Part shown: positions 1 through 7,909 of the stretch, piece by piece
Layout of the letters: each line of letters starts with the position of its first letter
Numbering within the stretch: the stretch's first letter is position 1
DNA from: a bacterium
GTDB lineage: Bacteria; ARS69
NCBI GenBank assembly: GCA_025774865.1
Contig: JALGZO010000705.1
Coordinates: 1 to 17,980, forward strand
DNA: 17,980 nt
Direction of reading: 5' to 3'
Program-made: the position numbers and the translations under genes
The notes under the pieces: model-generated
What the model saw: the letters and a program-made list of their open reading frames with translations, nothing else
Database searches by the model: none
Told to the model about the DNA's origin: nothing

Positions 1-438
1 GAACTCCGACGCATCGCCCGTCGCGACGCCCGAACGGCCCATTCCGGTATCGATCTCCACGTGAACGGGTGTGGGATCCCTCAGGGCGAGCGAACATTGA
101 CTGACGGCTCGCGCGGCCTCCAGGTTGCCGACGGTCGGGATGAGGCCGTGGGCGACGATGCGGTCCGCTTCGCTCGCGAGCGTCGGCGAGAGAATGATGA
201 TGGGGAGCGCCGCCCCGTCCCGCCGGAGCTCCGCACCCTCGTCGAGGGTCGCGACACCGAGCGAGTGGACCCCCTCGTCCTCTGCGACGCGGGCGATGCG
301 CGACGCCCCATGTCCGTAGGCGTCGGCCTTCACCACCAGATGCAGGTGAACCGCCGGCCCCACGAGACGGCGAACGAGACGGAGGTTGGAGGCGAAGCAG
401 TCGAGGTCCACCTCGACCCAGGCGCTCAGCGAGTTCAC
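1..438 (-). CDS. alr: Alanine racemase, N-terminal part (runs off left edge)
   Basis: PLP-dependent enzyme that interconverts L- and D-alanine in the cytoplasm, supplying D-Ala for peptidoglycan. The visible 146 residues are the start of the fold-type III TIM barrel. They include the PLP lysine K37 in VVKADAYGHGA (residues 35-45) and the conserved TGMGR (131-135). The reading frame stays open to base 1, so the C-terminal half, with the catalytic Tyr and the beta domain, lies outside the window. I chose the GTG at 436-438 because GGGAGGGG lies about five bases upstream and the protein then begins just before the family's first strand (WVEVDLD). An in-frame GTG slightly further upstream is less well placed. 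It is the last visible gene of a minus-strand series, 81 nt after mazG. The family assignment is secure. Completeness cannot be judged. Confidence 0.9.
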   Translation of the reverse strand, partial: MNSLSAWVEVDLDCFASNLRLVRRLVGPAVHLHLVVKADAYGHGASRIARVAEDEGVHSLGVATLDEGAELRRDGAALPIIILSPTLASEADRIVAHGLIPTVGNLEAARAVSQCSLALRDPTPVHVEIDTGMGRSGVATGDASEF

Positions 439-519
439 GTCGTCCCCTCCCTTCACACGGGCCCGCAGCCGATTGGCCAGAATAGGAGAGGCCGGCCCGA
501 CGGACAAGCCTCGCGGCGG

Positions 520-1287
520 CTACTCCTTCTCCTTCGCCTTCTCCCAAATGGCGTCCATCTCCTCGAGCGTCATTCTACGGCCTTCCGCGTTCATCGCCTT
601 CTCGACCTCGCGGAAACGACGCTCGAACTTCTTGATCGCAGACACCAGAACCTCCTCGGGGTTCCGGTTCAAGAAGCGGAGCAGGTTGACGACGGCGAAG
701 AGGACGTCGCCGAGCTCCTCGACGGCGTGATCCGTATCACCCCGGTGCCAGTCCTCGCGCACCTCCTCCATCTCTTCCTCGACCTTCGCCATGACGTCGT
801 CCGGATTCTCCCAGTCGAAGCCGATCGCGGCGGCGCGCTCCTGGACGCGGCGAGCTCGCATGAGGGCCGGCAGGCTGTGCGGAATCCCGTCGAGGACGGA
901 CGCACGATCCTTCTTGCCCTCCTTCCTCTTCATCTCTTCCCAGACGCGCTTGGCGTCGTCGGCGCTCTCGGCCGCGGCGTCCCCGAAGACGTGCGGATGC
1001 CGGGAGTAGATCTTGTCGTGCGCCTTTTGGATCAGCTCGCGTACCGTGAACAGCCCGTCGTCCTCCGCCACCATCGCGATGAAGACGAGGACGTAGAAGA
1101 GGTCGCCGAGCTCTTCGCGGAACTCTTCGGGATCCCCGGACGAGTGGGCCTCCAGGACTTCGTACGTTTCCTCCAGGAGGTTCGGCTTCAGGGTCTCGAT
1201 CGTCTGCTGTGCGTCCCAGGGACAGCCGCCCGGTCGCCGGAGGGTGCGTTCCAGTTCCAGGAGCTTGCGGAAAGCCTCGGTCGGCAT
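520..1287 (-). CDS. mazG: Nucleoside triphosphate pyrophosphohydrolase MazG
   Basis: Cytoplasmic house-cleaning enzyme that hydrolyses (d)NTPs to NMP and pyrophosphate. The 255-residue protein has the full tandem two-domain MazG layout. The first all-alpha domain has CPWD at 22-25, LLEETYE around 37-43 and the Mg-binding ELGD at 59-62. The second has an EEEMEE helix around 170-175 and ELGD at 191-194. Length is typical of E. coli-type MazG. The ATG at 1285-1287 is supported by AAAGGA about six bases upstream, and the protein starts directly at the family N-terminus. It lies 60 nt downstream of the barrel/OmpA gene and 81 nt upstream of alr on the same strand, consistent with one transcript. 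No key residue is missing. Confidence 0.95.
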   Translation of the reverse strand: MPTEAFRKLLELERTLRRPGGCPWDAQQTIETLKPNLLEETYEVLEAHSSGDPEEFREELGDLFYVLVFIAMVAEDDGLFTVRELIQKAHDKIYSRHPHVFGDAAAESADDAKRVWEEMKRKEGKKDRASVLDGIPHSLPALMRARRVQERAAAIGFDWENPDDVMAKVEEEMEEVREDWHRGDTDHAVEELGDVLFAVVNLLRFLNRNPEEVLVSAIKKFERRFREVEKAMNAEGRRMTLEEMDAIWEKAKEKE

Positions 1288-1347
1288 CGGCGTCCTTTCG
1301 AGGAGGGCCCCGCAGGGTAATCGGGAGGCGGTCTTCCTTCAACCGGA

Positions 1348-3000
1348 CTACTGCGGCGCCGCCTCGGACGGAACGAGGAAAACCCTCGTTCCGGGATCCC
1401 CGTCGAGATTCGGCCGTCGCTCGAGCCCGCTCGCGACGACCCGGCCCGATGGAACCCCGGCCTGGACCAGGAACGTCTTCAGGAAGTCCGCCCGCTGACC
1501 GGCGAGCTCCAGGTCGCCCGCGCCCTCTCCCGTCGCCGGCGGGTAAACCCGAATCTCCAGAGCGAGACGCGGCGAGCGCGCGAGCCTCGTGGCGATCGCC
1601 GCCAGGCCCGCGAACGAGCCCGGACGGGCCGGGACGTCTGCGCCGCTCCATTCGATCCCCGGGAACTCGAACGGTGCCTCGAACTCCGCCTCTTCCGGGC
1701 AACCATGGAGCCCACCCTCGGGCGCCGGCCGCTCCGGGCACGCGTCGTGGGTATCGGGAACGCCATCACCGTCCGCGTCGGTCTCCGGGCAACCGTCGCC
1801 GTCCGCAACTCCGTCGAGGTCCTCGGCTTCGTCCGGGCACGCATCTTCGTCGTCCGGGATCCCGTCGCCGTCGTTATCCGGGTCCGGGGCGCCGTCGGAG
1901 TCGAGATAGCCGTCCCGGTCTTCGGGTTCGTTCGGAACCGCGTCGATTTCATCACGGATTCCGTCCCCGTCGTTGTCGGCGTCAGGACAGCCGTCCTGGT
2001 CGTCCCAACCGTCGACATCCTCCGCATCCCGTGGGCAACGATCCCGAATGTCGGGGACGCCGTCGTCGTCCCTGTCGACCGCCGGGCCGAAGCGCGACCA
2101 GGCGAACGAGAAGCCGAGCTGCCAATCGGGATAGATCTGCTCGGGCGGCAGGAACTTCGTCGTCGATTCGTGGTCGCTCGAGATCGCCACCTTGCTGGCG
2201 AGCATGAAGGAGAACGACTCGGTGATCGAGTAGCGGAAACCCGGAGTGAGGAAGATCGGCGACTCCTGGAACTTGATCTCGTCGGATTCGTAGAGCTGAT
2301 CCAGCAAGAGCTCCGCGAAGATCGTCATCTTCTCGGAGCCGAATTCGATGGCGGCGCGCAGGTCGATCCGATCGTTGTCCCCTTCAGGGTAGACCGGCCC
2401 CAGGTAGTAAAGCGGGTTGCCCTCGAACGCGCGCCCGCGGCTGTCACCGTGGAAGTGATAGCCCAGGTTTACGTGCAGGCTCGAGTACGTGGCCGCGTTG
2501 GACTCGGGCAAGTGGAACGTCAGAAGTCCGGAGACGGAAGGATCGATCGCACCCGTGGAGAAGCCGCGCTCGCGATCGGCCCACGGCAGGTTGAGGCTCG
2601 ACGCGAGGGCCGTCTCCATCCACGGCCACTTCGACGGCAGCGCGAGCTTCGCACCCAGGAGGCCGTCCCGGTGCGACATCTCGGACTCCCCGTCGACGCG
2701 AATCCACGCCTCGTTCCAACGGCCCCACACCTCGATGCGGTCCCAGAGCGCAAGGGAGCCTCGGACGCCCCAATCCACGACGTCGCGATCACTGGCGGGT
2801 ACGATCTCCAGGTCCGTGACGCGATAGGCGACGCCGCTGAATCCCAACGAGGAGGATCCCGACACCGGAACGTGGGCGGTCTGCACGTCGAAGAGCCCGG
2901 TGCCGCCGGAGTGTGAGGGGAACGCGCCCGCGCCGTCGGCGACCAGGAGACTCGAGAGAATCGCGACGATGACGGGGGCGGCGCGAAAGGTCGGTCTCAC
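1348..3000 (-). CDS. Outer-membrane barrel protein with TSP type-3 repeats and degenerate OmpA-like C-terminus
   Basis: Predicted exported envelope protein of 550 residues. Residues 1-26 are a signal peptide (basic start, hydrophobic core, GAGA before the likely cleavage). Residues 27-305 are rich in aromatic, alternating strands (WGVRGSLALWDRIEVWGRW at 77-95) and look like a beta barrel. Residues 309-435 hold thrombospondin type-3 calcium repeats with four DxDxDG-type loops (309-317, 340-350, 373-383, 408-416) and paired Cys. Residues 440-550 follow the OmpA-like pattern, including GQRADFLKTFL at 501-511. However, the Asp expected 15 residues before the motif Arg (R503) is Pro, and the terminal NRRVE-type motif is replaced by GTRVF, so peptidoglycan binding may be lost. 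Its ATG overlaps the stop of the upstream DUF1844 gene by 4 nt, which suggests translational coupling. The exact function is unknown; a structural porin or a cell-wall tether are both possible. Confidence 0.85.
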   Translation of the reverse strand: MRPTFRAAPVIVAILSSLLVADGAGAFPSHSGGTGLFDVQTAHVPVSGSSSLGFSGVAYRVTDLEIVPASDRDVVDWGVRGSLALWDRIEVWGRWNEAWIRVDGESEMSHRDGLLGAKLALPSKWPWMETALASSLNLPWADRERGFSTGAIDPSVSGLLTFHLPESNAATYSSLHVNLGYHFHGDSRGRAFEGNPLYYLGPVYPEGDNDRIDLRAAIEFGSEKMTIFAELLLDQLYESDEIKFQESPIFLTPGFRYSITESFSFMLASKVAISSDHESTTKFLPPEQIYPDWQLGFSFAWSRFGPAVDRDDDGVPDIRDRCPRDAEDVDGWDDQDGCPDADNDGDGIRDEIDAVPNEPEDRDGYLDSDGAPDPDNDGDGIPDDEDACPDEAEDLDGVADGDGCPETDADGDGVPDTHDACPERPAPEGGLHGCPEEAEFEAPFEFPGIEWSGADVPARPGSFAGLAAIATRLARSPRLALEIRVYPPATGEGAGDLELAGQRADFLKTFLVQAGVPSGRVVASGLERRPNLDGDPGTRVFLVPSEAAPQ

Positions 3001-3326
3001 TCCCCTTCTGGGGCCTCCGTCTCACTCGAGGACGGGGCTTTCTCGGGGGAAGGAGTGTCGCCGGGATCGGCCGGCGTCGCGGGCCCGGCGATCACGGCCA
3101 TCCGGAGCTCGAACAGCACGCTCTCCAGCAGCCCCGCCTCTTCCTCGCCGACATTCCCCGCCGTCTTCGCCTGAAGGCTCTCGACCGAATCGACCAGGCC
3201 GCGCGCCTCGGTCAGTTGGTTCTCGGCGATCAGCTGCGTCGCCATCTGGCGGAGAAACAGTACCAGTCCCATGAAGTTCATGCGGTGTCGCTCGTCCGCC
3301 GACAATCCCGACGCCTCTTCCGTCAT
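2997..3326 (-). CDS. DUF1844 family protein
   Basis: Small soluble protein of 109 residues with no signal peptide or membrane segment. The core (about 17-80) matches the DUF1844 pattern: an N-terminal helix FMGLVLFLRQMATQLI, a middle helix with LVDSVESLQAKTAGNV, and LLESVLFELRMAV at the end. It is followed by a low-complexity Pro/Ser/Glu tail (about 81-109) that looks disordered. The molecular function of the family is unknown. The gene sits 16 nt after serS and its TGA overlaps the ATG of the barrel protein, so it belongs to the same transcript. A purine-rich run (GGGGGGCAGGGA) precedes the ATG at 3324-3326. The family call rests on recognised sequence pattern only. Confidence 0.8.
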   Translation of the reverse strand: MTEEASGLSADERHRMNFMGLVLFLRQMATQLIAENQLTEARGLVDSVESLQAKTAGNVGEEEAGLLESVLFELRMAVIAGPATPADPGDTPSPEKAPSSSETEAPEGE

Positions 3327-3342
3327 TCCCTGCCCCCCATCT

Positions 3343-4650
3343 CTACTTTTCTACTTTGGCGGCCGGCCGCCCGGCCCGACCCGGTTCGATGGCCTCCACG
3401 CCCAGGTAAGGCCTGAGCACGTCCGGCACCGTGATCGAGCCGTCTTCGCGCTGATAGTGCTCCAGGAGCGCGATGAACGTGCGGGGCGTGGCGAGCCCCG
3501 ACCCGTTGAGCGTATGGACGAGCTGCGGCTTCGCCCCGTCCTCCGAGCGGTAGCGGATCTTCATGCGCCGGGCCTGGAAGTCGCGGAAGTTCGAACAGGA
3601 ACTCACCTCGAGCCATTTCTCCTGCCCCGGCGCCCACACTTCGAGATCGAACTTCTTCGCCTGGGTGAATCCCATGTCGCCGGCGCACATGAGCAATACG
3701 CGGTAGCGGAGCCCGAGCTGCCGGAGCAGATTCTCCGCGTCCTCGACGAGCTCTTCGAGCTCCTCGTCCGACGTGTCCGGCTCCACGAACTTGACGAGCT
3801 CGACCTTGTTGAACTGGTGCACGCGGTTCAGTCCCCGCACGTCGCGGCCGTGCGACCCCGCCTCCCGCCGGAAATTCGGCGTGTAGGCCGCGTAGCGGAC
3901 GGGCAGGTCGGCGGCCGAGAAGATCTCGTCTCGGTGCAGGTTCGTGACGGGAACCTCGGCCGTCGGTACGAGGAACATCTCGTCGCGTGTGATCACGTAC
4001 ATCTGGTCTTCTTTGTCGGGAATCTGGCCCGTGCCGAACGCGCTGTCCTCGTTCACGAGAATGGGCGGCAGCACCTCGCGGTAACGCCCGTTCGCGGTGT
4101 GCACGTCGAGAAACCAGTTGAGGAGCGAGCGCTCCAGTCGCGCGCCGAGCCCTTTGTAAACCGGAAAGCCCGAGCCCGTGACCTTGACGCCGCGCTCGAA
4201 GTCGAGGATGTCGAGCGCCTCGGCGAGCTCCCAGTGGGGCTTCGGGTCGAAGTCGAGCTCCGGCACCGCTCCCCCCTCCCGGACGACCTGATTGTCCTCC
4301 GGGGTCCGACCCGCGGGAACGTCCGGGTCGGGGAGGTTCGGCACGGTGAGGAGAAGCCCCTGCAGAGCTTCCTCCACCCGACCGCTCTCCTCCTCGCGCT
4401 CCTTGACCCGCTCGCCGAGCTCCCGCACCTCCGCCTGCGCGGTGGCCGGGTCCTCGCCCGCCTGGATCCTGGCGCCGATCTCCTTCGACCGGACGTTTCG
4501 CTCCTGGCGGAGCTTCTCGATCTCGACCAGGAGCTCGCGGCGCTGCACGTCGAGGCGGAGGATCTCCTGGAGGTCGACCTCGATGCCCTTCGCCTCGCAG
4601 CCCAGACGGACTTTCTCCGTCGCGTCGCGGATCACTCGAATGTCCAGCAT
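3343..4650 (-). CDS. serS: Serine--tRNA ligase
   Basis: Class II aminoacyl-tRNA synthetase that charges tRNA-Ser (and tRNA-Sec where present) with serine in the cytoplasm. The 435 residues show an N-terminal coiled-coil tRNA-binding arm (about 27-100, rich in E/K/R/L). The catalytic core has TAEVP at 230-234, motif 2 with NFRREAGSHGRD at 259-270, and motif 3 with NGSGLATPRT at 382-391 leading to VPDVLRPYLG. All hallmark residues are present. I start at the ATG at 4648-4650 (MLDIRVIRD), which has GAGGA seven bases upstream and matches the family N-terminus. A further in-frame ATG at 4719 would add 23 residues unlike the family. The DUF1844 gene follows after 16 nt. The selenocysteine pathway, if present, would also rely on this enzyme. 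Confidence 0.97.
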   Translation of the reverse strand: MLDIRVIRDATEKVRLGCEAKGIEVDLQEILRLDVQRRELLVEIEKLRQERNVRSKEIGARIQAGEDPATAQAEVRELGERVKEREEESGRVEEALQGLLLTVPNLPDPDVPAGRTPEDNQVVREGGAVPELDFDPKPHWELAEALDILDFERGVKVTGSGFPVYKGLGARLERSLLNWFLDVHTANGRYREVLPPILVNEDSAFGTGQIPDKEDQMYVITRDEMFLVPTAEVPVTNLHRDEIFSAADLPVRYAAYTPNFRREAGSHGRDVRGLNRVHQFNKVELVKFVEPDTSDEELEELVEDAENLLRQLGLRYRVLLMCAGDMGFTQAKKFDLEVWAPGQEKWLEVSSCSNFRDFQARRMKIRYRSEDGAKPQLVHTLNGSGLATPRTFIALLEHYQREDGSITVPDVLRPYLGVEAIEPGRAGRPAAKVEK

Positions 4651-4692
4651 GCCGGATTCCTCGCGGAGGCGAGCGCGGCGGCTCGAGGGCGG

Positions 4693-4721
4693 AGAGTACC
4701 GCGGATCCCGGCAACCCACAA
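4693..4721 (-). promoter_or_regulatory. Possible sigma-70 promoter for the serS operon
   Basis: In the 150-nt gap between the transporter gene and serS, the minus strand carries TTGTGG (4716-4721) and TACTCT (4693-4698) separated by 17 nt. This would place the transcription start about 35 nt before the serS ATG. Each hexamer matches the consensus at only three of six positions, so this is a weak candidate that rests mainly on spacing and position. Confidence 0.22.
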
Positions 4722-4800
4722 CGCGAGGGGGCGATGCGCGGGACGGAAGCCGGCGGAGGCGACCCGGCGGGCGGCGCCTCGGCGTCGTGCCGCCGCTCCG

Positions 4801-6066
4801 TCAGCCGCCGAGTACTTTGTCGCGGATCTGGACGAGGGCCAGATAGCAGAAGAGGAGAACGCAGACGACGAGCCCACCGTTCGCCAGCGGACCGTTTCGC
4901 AGCGGGCCGAGCTCCCGGCGGTTGTTCATCACGAGGAGCGTGACCGCGAGGAACGGCATGAACAGCGCGCCGACCGCGGCGTACGCCACGACGATCCAGA
5001 CCGGCTTGCCGATCGCCAGGATCGCCATCGGCGGGATCGTGAGAAAGGCGAGATAGCCGCGGTAGAGCGGCCCGCGGACGGCCACCGTCCGGCGTCGCCG
5101 GTCGTCGGGCTCGCTCCGGAGCATGCCGACGAAATCCGCGAACAAGTACGGTACGCCCTGCCACACCCCGAGGATGGACGTGGCGACGGCCGCCCAGAAC
5201 CCGACGAGAAAGAAGAGTTCCCCGGGACGGCCGAAGCGTTCGCCCAGGATGCCCGCCATCTGAAGGACTCCTTCGGAACCGGTCACCCGCACGCCGGCCG
5301 GATGCAACACCGTGCCGGCCAAGAGCACGAGCCCGATTCCGAAGATTCCGGTGAGCACGTATCCGGTTCCCAGGTCGAATCGCACGGGGCGCATCCACTC
5401 CGCCCCCGACCATTCCTTTTCGCGCATCCAGTAGTTGTAGGAGAGGAGGGTGAGCGTGCCCCCGATGCCGCCGATGACGCCCAGCAGGAGCAGCGTGCCG
5501 CCGGCGGGAACGCGCGGCAGGACGAGGCCCTTCAGCGTCTCGGCCAGGGGCGGCGCCTGGATCGAGGCCGTTCCCACGATCGCGACGAACATGACCCCGA
5601 TCGCCCACTTCATCGCCCGTTCGAACGCGCCGTAGCTTTCGAACCAGACGAACGCGAACGCGGCGAGCGCATGGCAGATTCCCCAGGTCGTGACCGACAG
5701 CTGAGGCACGAGCGCGTGAGCCGCGAGACCGCACGCCGCCATGAGCGCCGCCGCGACGATCAGCGTCCAGAGAACGAGATAGATGAGAAACCAGATCCGG
5801 ACCGCGGGACCGAAGTGCCGAACCCATCCCTCGAGCACGGTCGTGCGGGTCGCGAGCTGCCAGCGGGCGACACCTTCTGCGAGCGTGTACTTCAGAACGG
5901 CGCCGAGCACGGCCGTCCACAGGACGGGAAGCCCGTACGTCGCACCGGCCTTCGCCGCCGCCACCATGTCCCCGGCGCCGACGCCCGTCGCCGCCACGAC
6001 GAGACCCGGCCCGACGATCCGGAGCGCCCCTTTGAGTCCGGCCGGGGGCGGGCCCTGGGAAGCCAT
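4801..6066 (-). CDS. Divergent Nramp-superfamily membrane transporter
   Basis: Integral inner-membrane protein of 421 residues with about 11 hydrophobic segments and the Nramp opening GPGLVVAATGVGAGD (19-33). Nramp proteins are LeuT-fold, usually proton-coupled, Mn2+/Fe2+ importers. Here the metal-binding TM1 motif DPGN is replaced by GAGD (30-33). The TM6 region (about 200-214, GGIGGTLTLLSYNYW) lacks the Met-Pro-His metal site. It therefore belongs to a divergent branch and its substrate should not be assumed to be manganese or iron. The ATG at 6064-6066 has AGGA seven bases upstream. The gene is divergent from the DNA glycosylase gene, with 59 nt between start codons, and lies 150 nt upstream of serS. 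The superfamily call is good; the substrate is unknown. Confidence 0.85.
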   Translation of the reverse strand: MASQGPPPAGLKGALRIVGPGLVVAATGVGAGDMVAAAKAGATYGLPVLWTAVLGAVLKYTLAEGVARWQLATRTTVLEGWVRHFGPAVRIWFLIYLVLWTLIVAAALMAACGLAAHALVPQLSVTTWGICHALAAFAFVWFESYGAFERAMKWAIGVMFVAIVGTASIQAPPLAETLKGLVLPRVPAGGTLLLLGVIGGIGGTLTLLSYNYWMREKEWSGAEWMRPVRFDLGTGYVLTGIFGIGLVLLAGTVLHPAGVRVTGSEGVLQMAGILGERFGRPGELFFLVGFWAAVATSILGVWQGVPYLFADFVGMLRSEPDDRRRRTVAVRGPLYRGYLAFLTIPPMAILAIGKPVWIVVAYAAVGALFMPFLAVTLLVMNNRRELGPLRNGPLANGGLVVCVLLFCYLALVQIRDKVLGG

Positions 6067-6125
6067 GGTGGTATCCTAGCCGGCGATTTTCGCGCCCGCA
6101 ATCATGGGCCCGTAGGGAGGCCGCG

Positions 6126-7010
6126 ATGCCGGAGCTGCCCGAGCTCGAGATCTATCGTGAGCGACTAGTGGAGGCCCTCGTCGGTCGGACGGTCGAGGCG
6201 GCGGCGGCCCCCAGTCCGTTCGTTCTGCGAACGGCGGACCCGCCGCTCTCCGATCTGGAGGGCCGCGCCGTGGAGGGCGTCGAGCGCTGCGGCAAGCACT
6301 TGCTGGTGGAGCTCGGCGGACCGCGGTTCGTCGCGATCCACATGATGCTCGCGGGGCGATTGCACCTGAAGGCAGTGGAAGGTTACAAGCCCCACCGCAA
6401 ACGCACTCTCCTGACGCTCGCCTTCGACGACGGCACGCTCCTCGAGATGACGGAAGCTGGCACGAAGAAGCGGGCGTCGGTGCATATGCTCGCGCGGCGC
6501 GAAGATCTGGGGCGGCTCGACCGCGGCATCGATCCGTTCGACCCGGAGCTGACCCCGGAGCGGCTCGGCGCGCTCCTCGGGGAGAGGAACCGTCAGCTCA
6601 AAGGAGCGCTCCGCGCGACGGATCTCCTCGCCGGCATCGGCAATGCGTACTCGGACGAGATTCTCTTCGCCGCGCGCCTCTCCCCCGTGCGTCTGACGCG
6701 GAAGCTCGGCGACGACGAGATCGTCGTGCTCCACGCCGCCATTCGCGACACGCTCGGGAGCTGGATCGACCGAGTGCGCGAGCGCTGTCCGAAAGGGCTT
6801 CCCGTCAAGCAGGACCTCTGGCGTCGGGAGATGGCGGTCCACGGGAAGACCGGCGCGCCCTGCCCGACGTGCGGAGGCGCGGTGGCGCACATCTCGCTCA
6901 AGGACTCCGAGACGAACTACTGTCCCCGGTGCCAGAACGAGGGTCGGCTCCTCGCCGATCGCCGGCTCTCGAAGTTCGGAATCCGCCGCCCCCCGCGCCC
7001 CCGAGAGTGA
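6126..7010 (+). CDS. mutM: Fpg/Nei-family DNA glycosylase (formamidopyrimidine-DNA glycosylase-like)
   Basis: Base-excision repair glycosylase/AP lyase acting on oxidised bases. The 294-residue protein begins MPELPELE with the catalytic Pro2 (N-terminal after Met removal) and Glu3. Lys57 lies in RCGKHLL, and the helix-two-turn-helix region contains GIGNAYSDEILF (170-181). A C-terminal zinc finger uses C246, C249, C266 and C269. The finger reads SETNYCPRCQ, and the Arg that usually precedes the second Cys pair and contacts DNA in Fpg is Ser/Glu here. This points to a divergent subclade whose lesion preference (8-oxoG or other) cannot be read from sequence. AGGGAGG precedes the ATG by about six bases. 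fabI follows on the same strand after 76 nt. Confidence 0.88.
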   Translation: MPELPELEIYRERLVEALVGRTVEAAAAPSPFVLRTADPPLSDLEGRAVEGVERCGKHLLVELGGPRFVAIHMMLAGRLHLKAVEGYKPHRKRTLLTLAFDDGTLLEMTEAGTKKRASVHMLARREDLGRLDRGIDPFDPELTPERLGALLGERNRQLKGALRATDLLAGIGNAYSDEILFAARLSPVRLTRKLGDDEIVVLHAAIRDTLGSWIDRVRERCPKGLPVKQDLWRREMAVHGKTGAPCPTCGGAVAHISLKDSETNYCPRCQNEGRLLADRRLSKFGIRRPPRPRE

Positions 7011-7086
7011 GGCTTGCGCCCGGCTCGCATCCCTGCGACCCTCCGGCGAGCGGCTGGCGGCCACGGCCGCCCGGGAGGCAGCCCCC

Positions 7087-7905
7087 ATGGCGGACGGACC
7101 GAGCGAGGCGACGGACGTGATGACCGAGATCGAGGGCGCAGGGCTCCTCGCCGGCAAGAAGGGGCTGGTCGTCGGGGTCGCGAACGACCGATCGATCGCC
7201 TGGGGGATCGCCCAGCGCGCCGCCGCGGCGGGAGCCAAGCTCGCGTTCACCTACCAGGGCGAATTACTCGAACGGCGCGTCAGGCCGCTCGCCGAAAAGG
7301 CGCAGTCCGACGTCCTCGTGCCCATGGATGTCACGGACGAGGCGCAAGTGGACGCCGCGTTCGGACAGGTCGAGCGGGACCTCGGCGGGCTCGACTTCCT
7401 CGTGCACTCCGTCGCCTGGGCCGACCGTGCCGATCTCGCCGGCCGCACCGTCGACACGTCGCGGGGAGGCTTTCTGAAGGCCCTCGAGATCAGCGCCTAC
7501 TCGCTCCTCCTGCTGGCGCGCAAGGGCGAAGCTCTCATGACGAACGGCGGGAGCATAGTCGCGCTCACGTACTACGGGTCCGTCAAGGTCGTCCCCAATT
7601 ACAACGTGATGGGAATCGCGAAGGCCGCGCTGGAGGCTGCCGTCCGATACCTCGCGATCGACCTCGGTCCGAAGAACATTCGCGTGAACGCGCTCTCCGC
7701 CGGTCCGATCAAGACGCTCGCCGCGTCCGGAATTTCCGGAATGCGCACCATGCTCGCGGACGCCGCGGAGCGAGCGCCGCTGAAACGCAACGTCGACATC
7801 GACGACGTGGGCGCCGCCGGCCTCTACCTTCTGTCGTCGTTGTCGAAGGGCGTGACGGGCGAAATCCACTATGTGGACGCGGGATTCAACGTCACGGCGA
7901 TGTGA
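7087..7905 (+). CDS. fabI: Enoyl-[acyl-carrier-protein] reductase (NADH) FabI
   Basis: Short-chain dehydrogenase that performs the last reduction of each fatty-acid elongation cycle in the cytoplasm. The 272 residues contain the FabI-type nucleotide-binding motif VGVANDRSIAWGIA (29-42). The catalytic TYYGSVKVVPNYNVMGIAK (161-179) has Y162 and the Y172-x6-K179 pair, and the C-terminal end is YVDAGFNVTAM. The ATG at 7087 has GGGAGG eight to nine bases upstream. A later ATG (Met12) lacks a comparable site. The first 18 or so residues form a slightly long N-terminal extension. It follows the glycosylase gene by 76 nt and converges on the phosphatase gene with 4 nt between stop codons. All catalytic residues are intact. 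Confidence 0.95.
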   Translation: MADGPSEATDVMTEIEGAGLLAGKKGLVVGVANDRSIAWGIAQRAAAAGAKLAFTYQGELLERRVRPLAEKAQSDVLVPMDVTDEAQVDAAFGQVERDLGGLDFLVHSVAWADRADLAGRTVDTSRGGFLKALEISAYSLLLLARKGEALMTNGGSIVALTYYGSVKVVPNYNVMGIAKAALEAAVRYLAIDLGPKNIRVNALSAGPIKTLAASGISGMRTMLADAAERAPLKRNVDIDDVGAAGLYLLSSLSKGVTGEIHYVDAGFNVTAM

Positions 7906-7909
7906 TCGA

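Noticed and set aside
1620-2100. Repetitive GAC/GTC-rich DNA as a tandem nucleotide repeat or CRISPR-like array
   Set aside because: It is explained by the Asp/Gly-rich calcium-binding protein repeats of the barrel protein; the units vary in length and sequence.
4651-4719. Longer serS start at 4719
   Set aside because: The extra 23 residues do not resemble the family, and the ATG at 4650 has a good ribosome-binding site.
3271-6168. Very long plus-strand open frame opposite serS and the transporter gene
   Set aside because: It is antisense to two well-recognised genes, has no family resemblance, and is full of Arg/Glu/His/Asp-rich low-complexity sequence typical of mirror frames in GC-rich DNA.
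7056-7071. GGCGGCC/GGCCGCC palindrome before fabI as a terminator
   Set aside because: No T run follows, the loop is only two bases, and such palindromes are expected by chance at this GC content.
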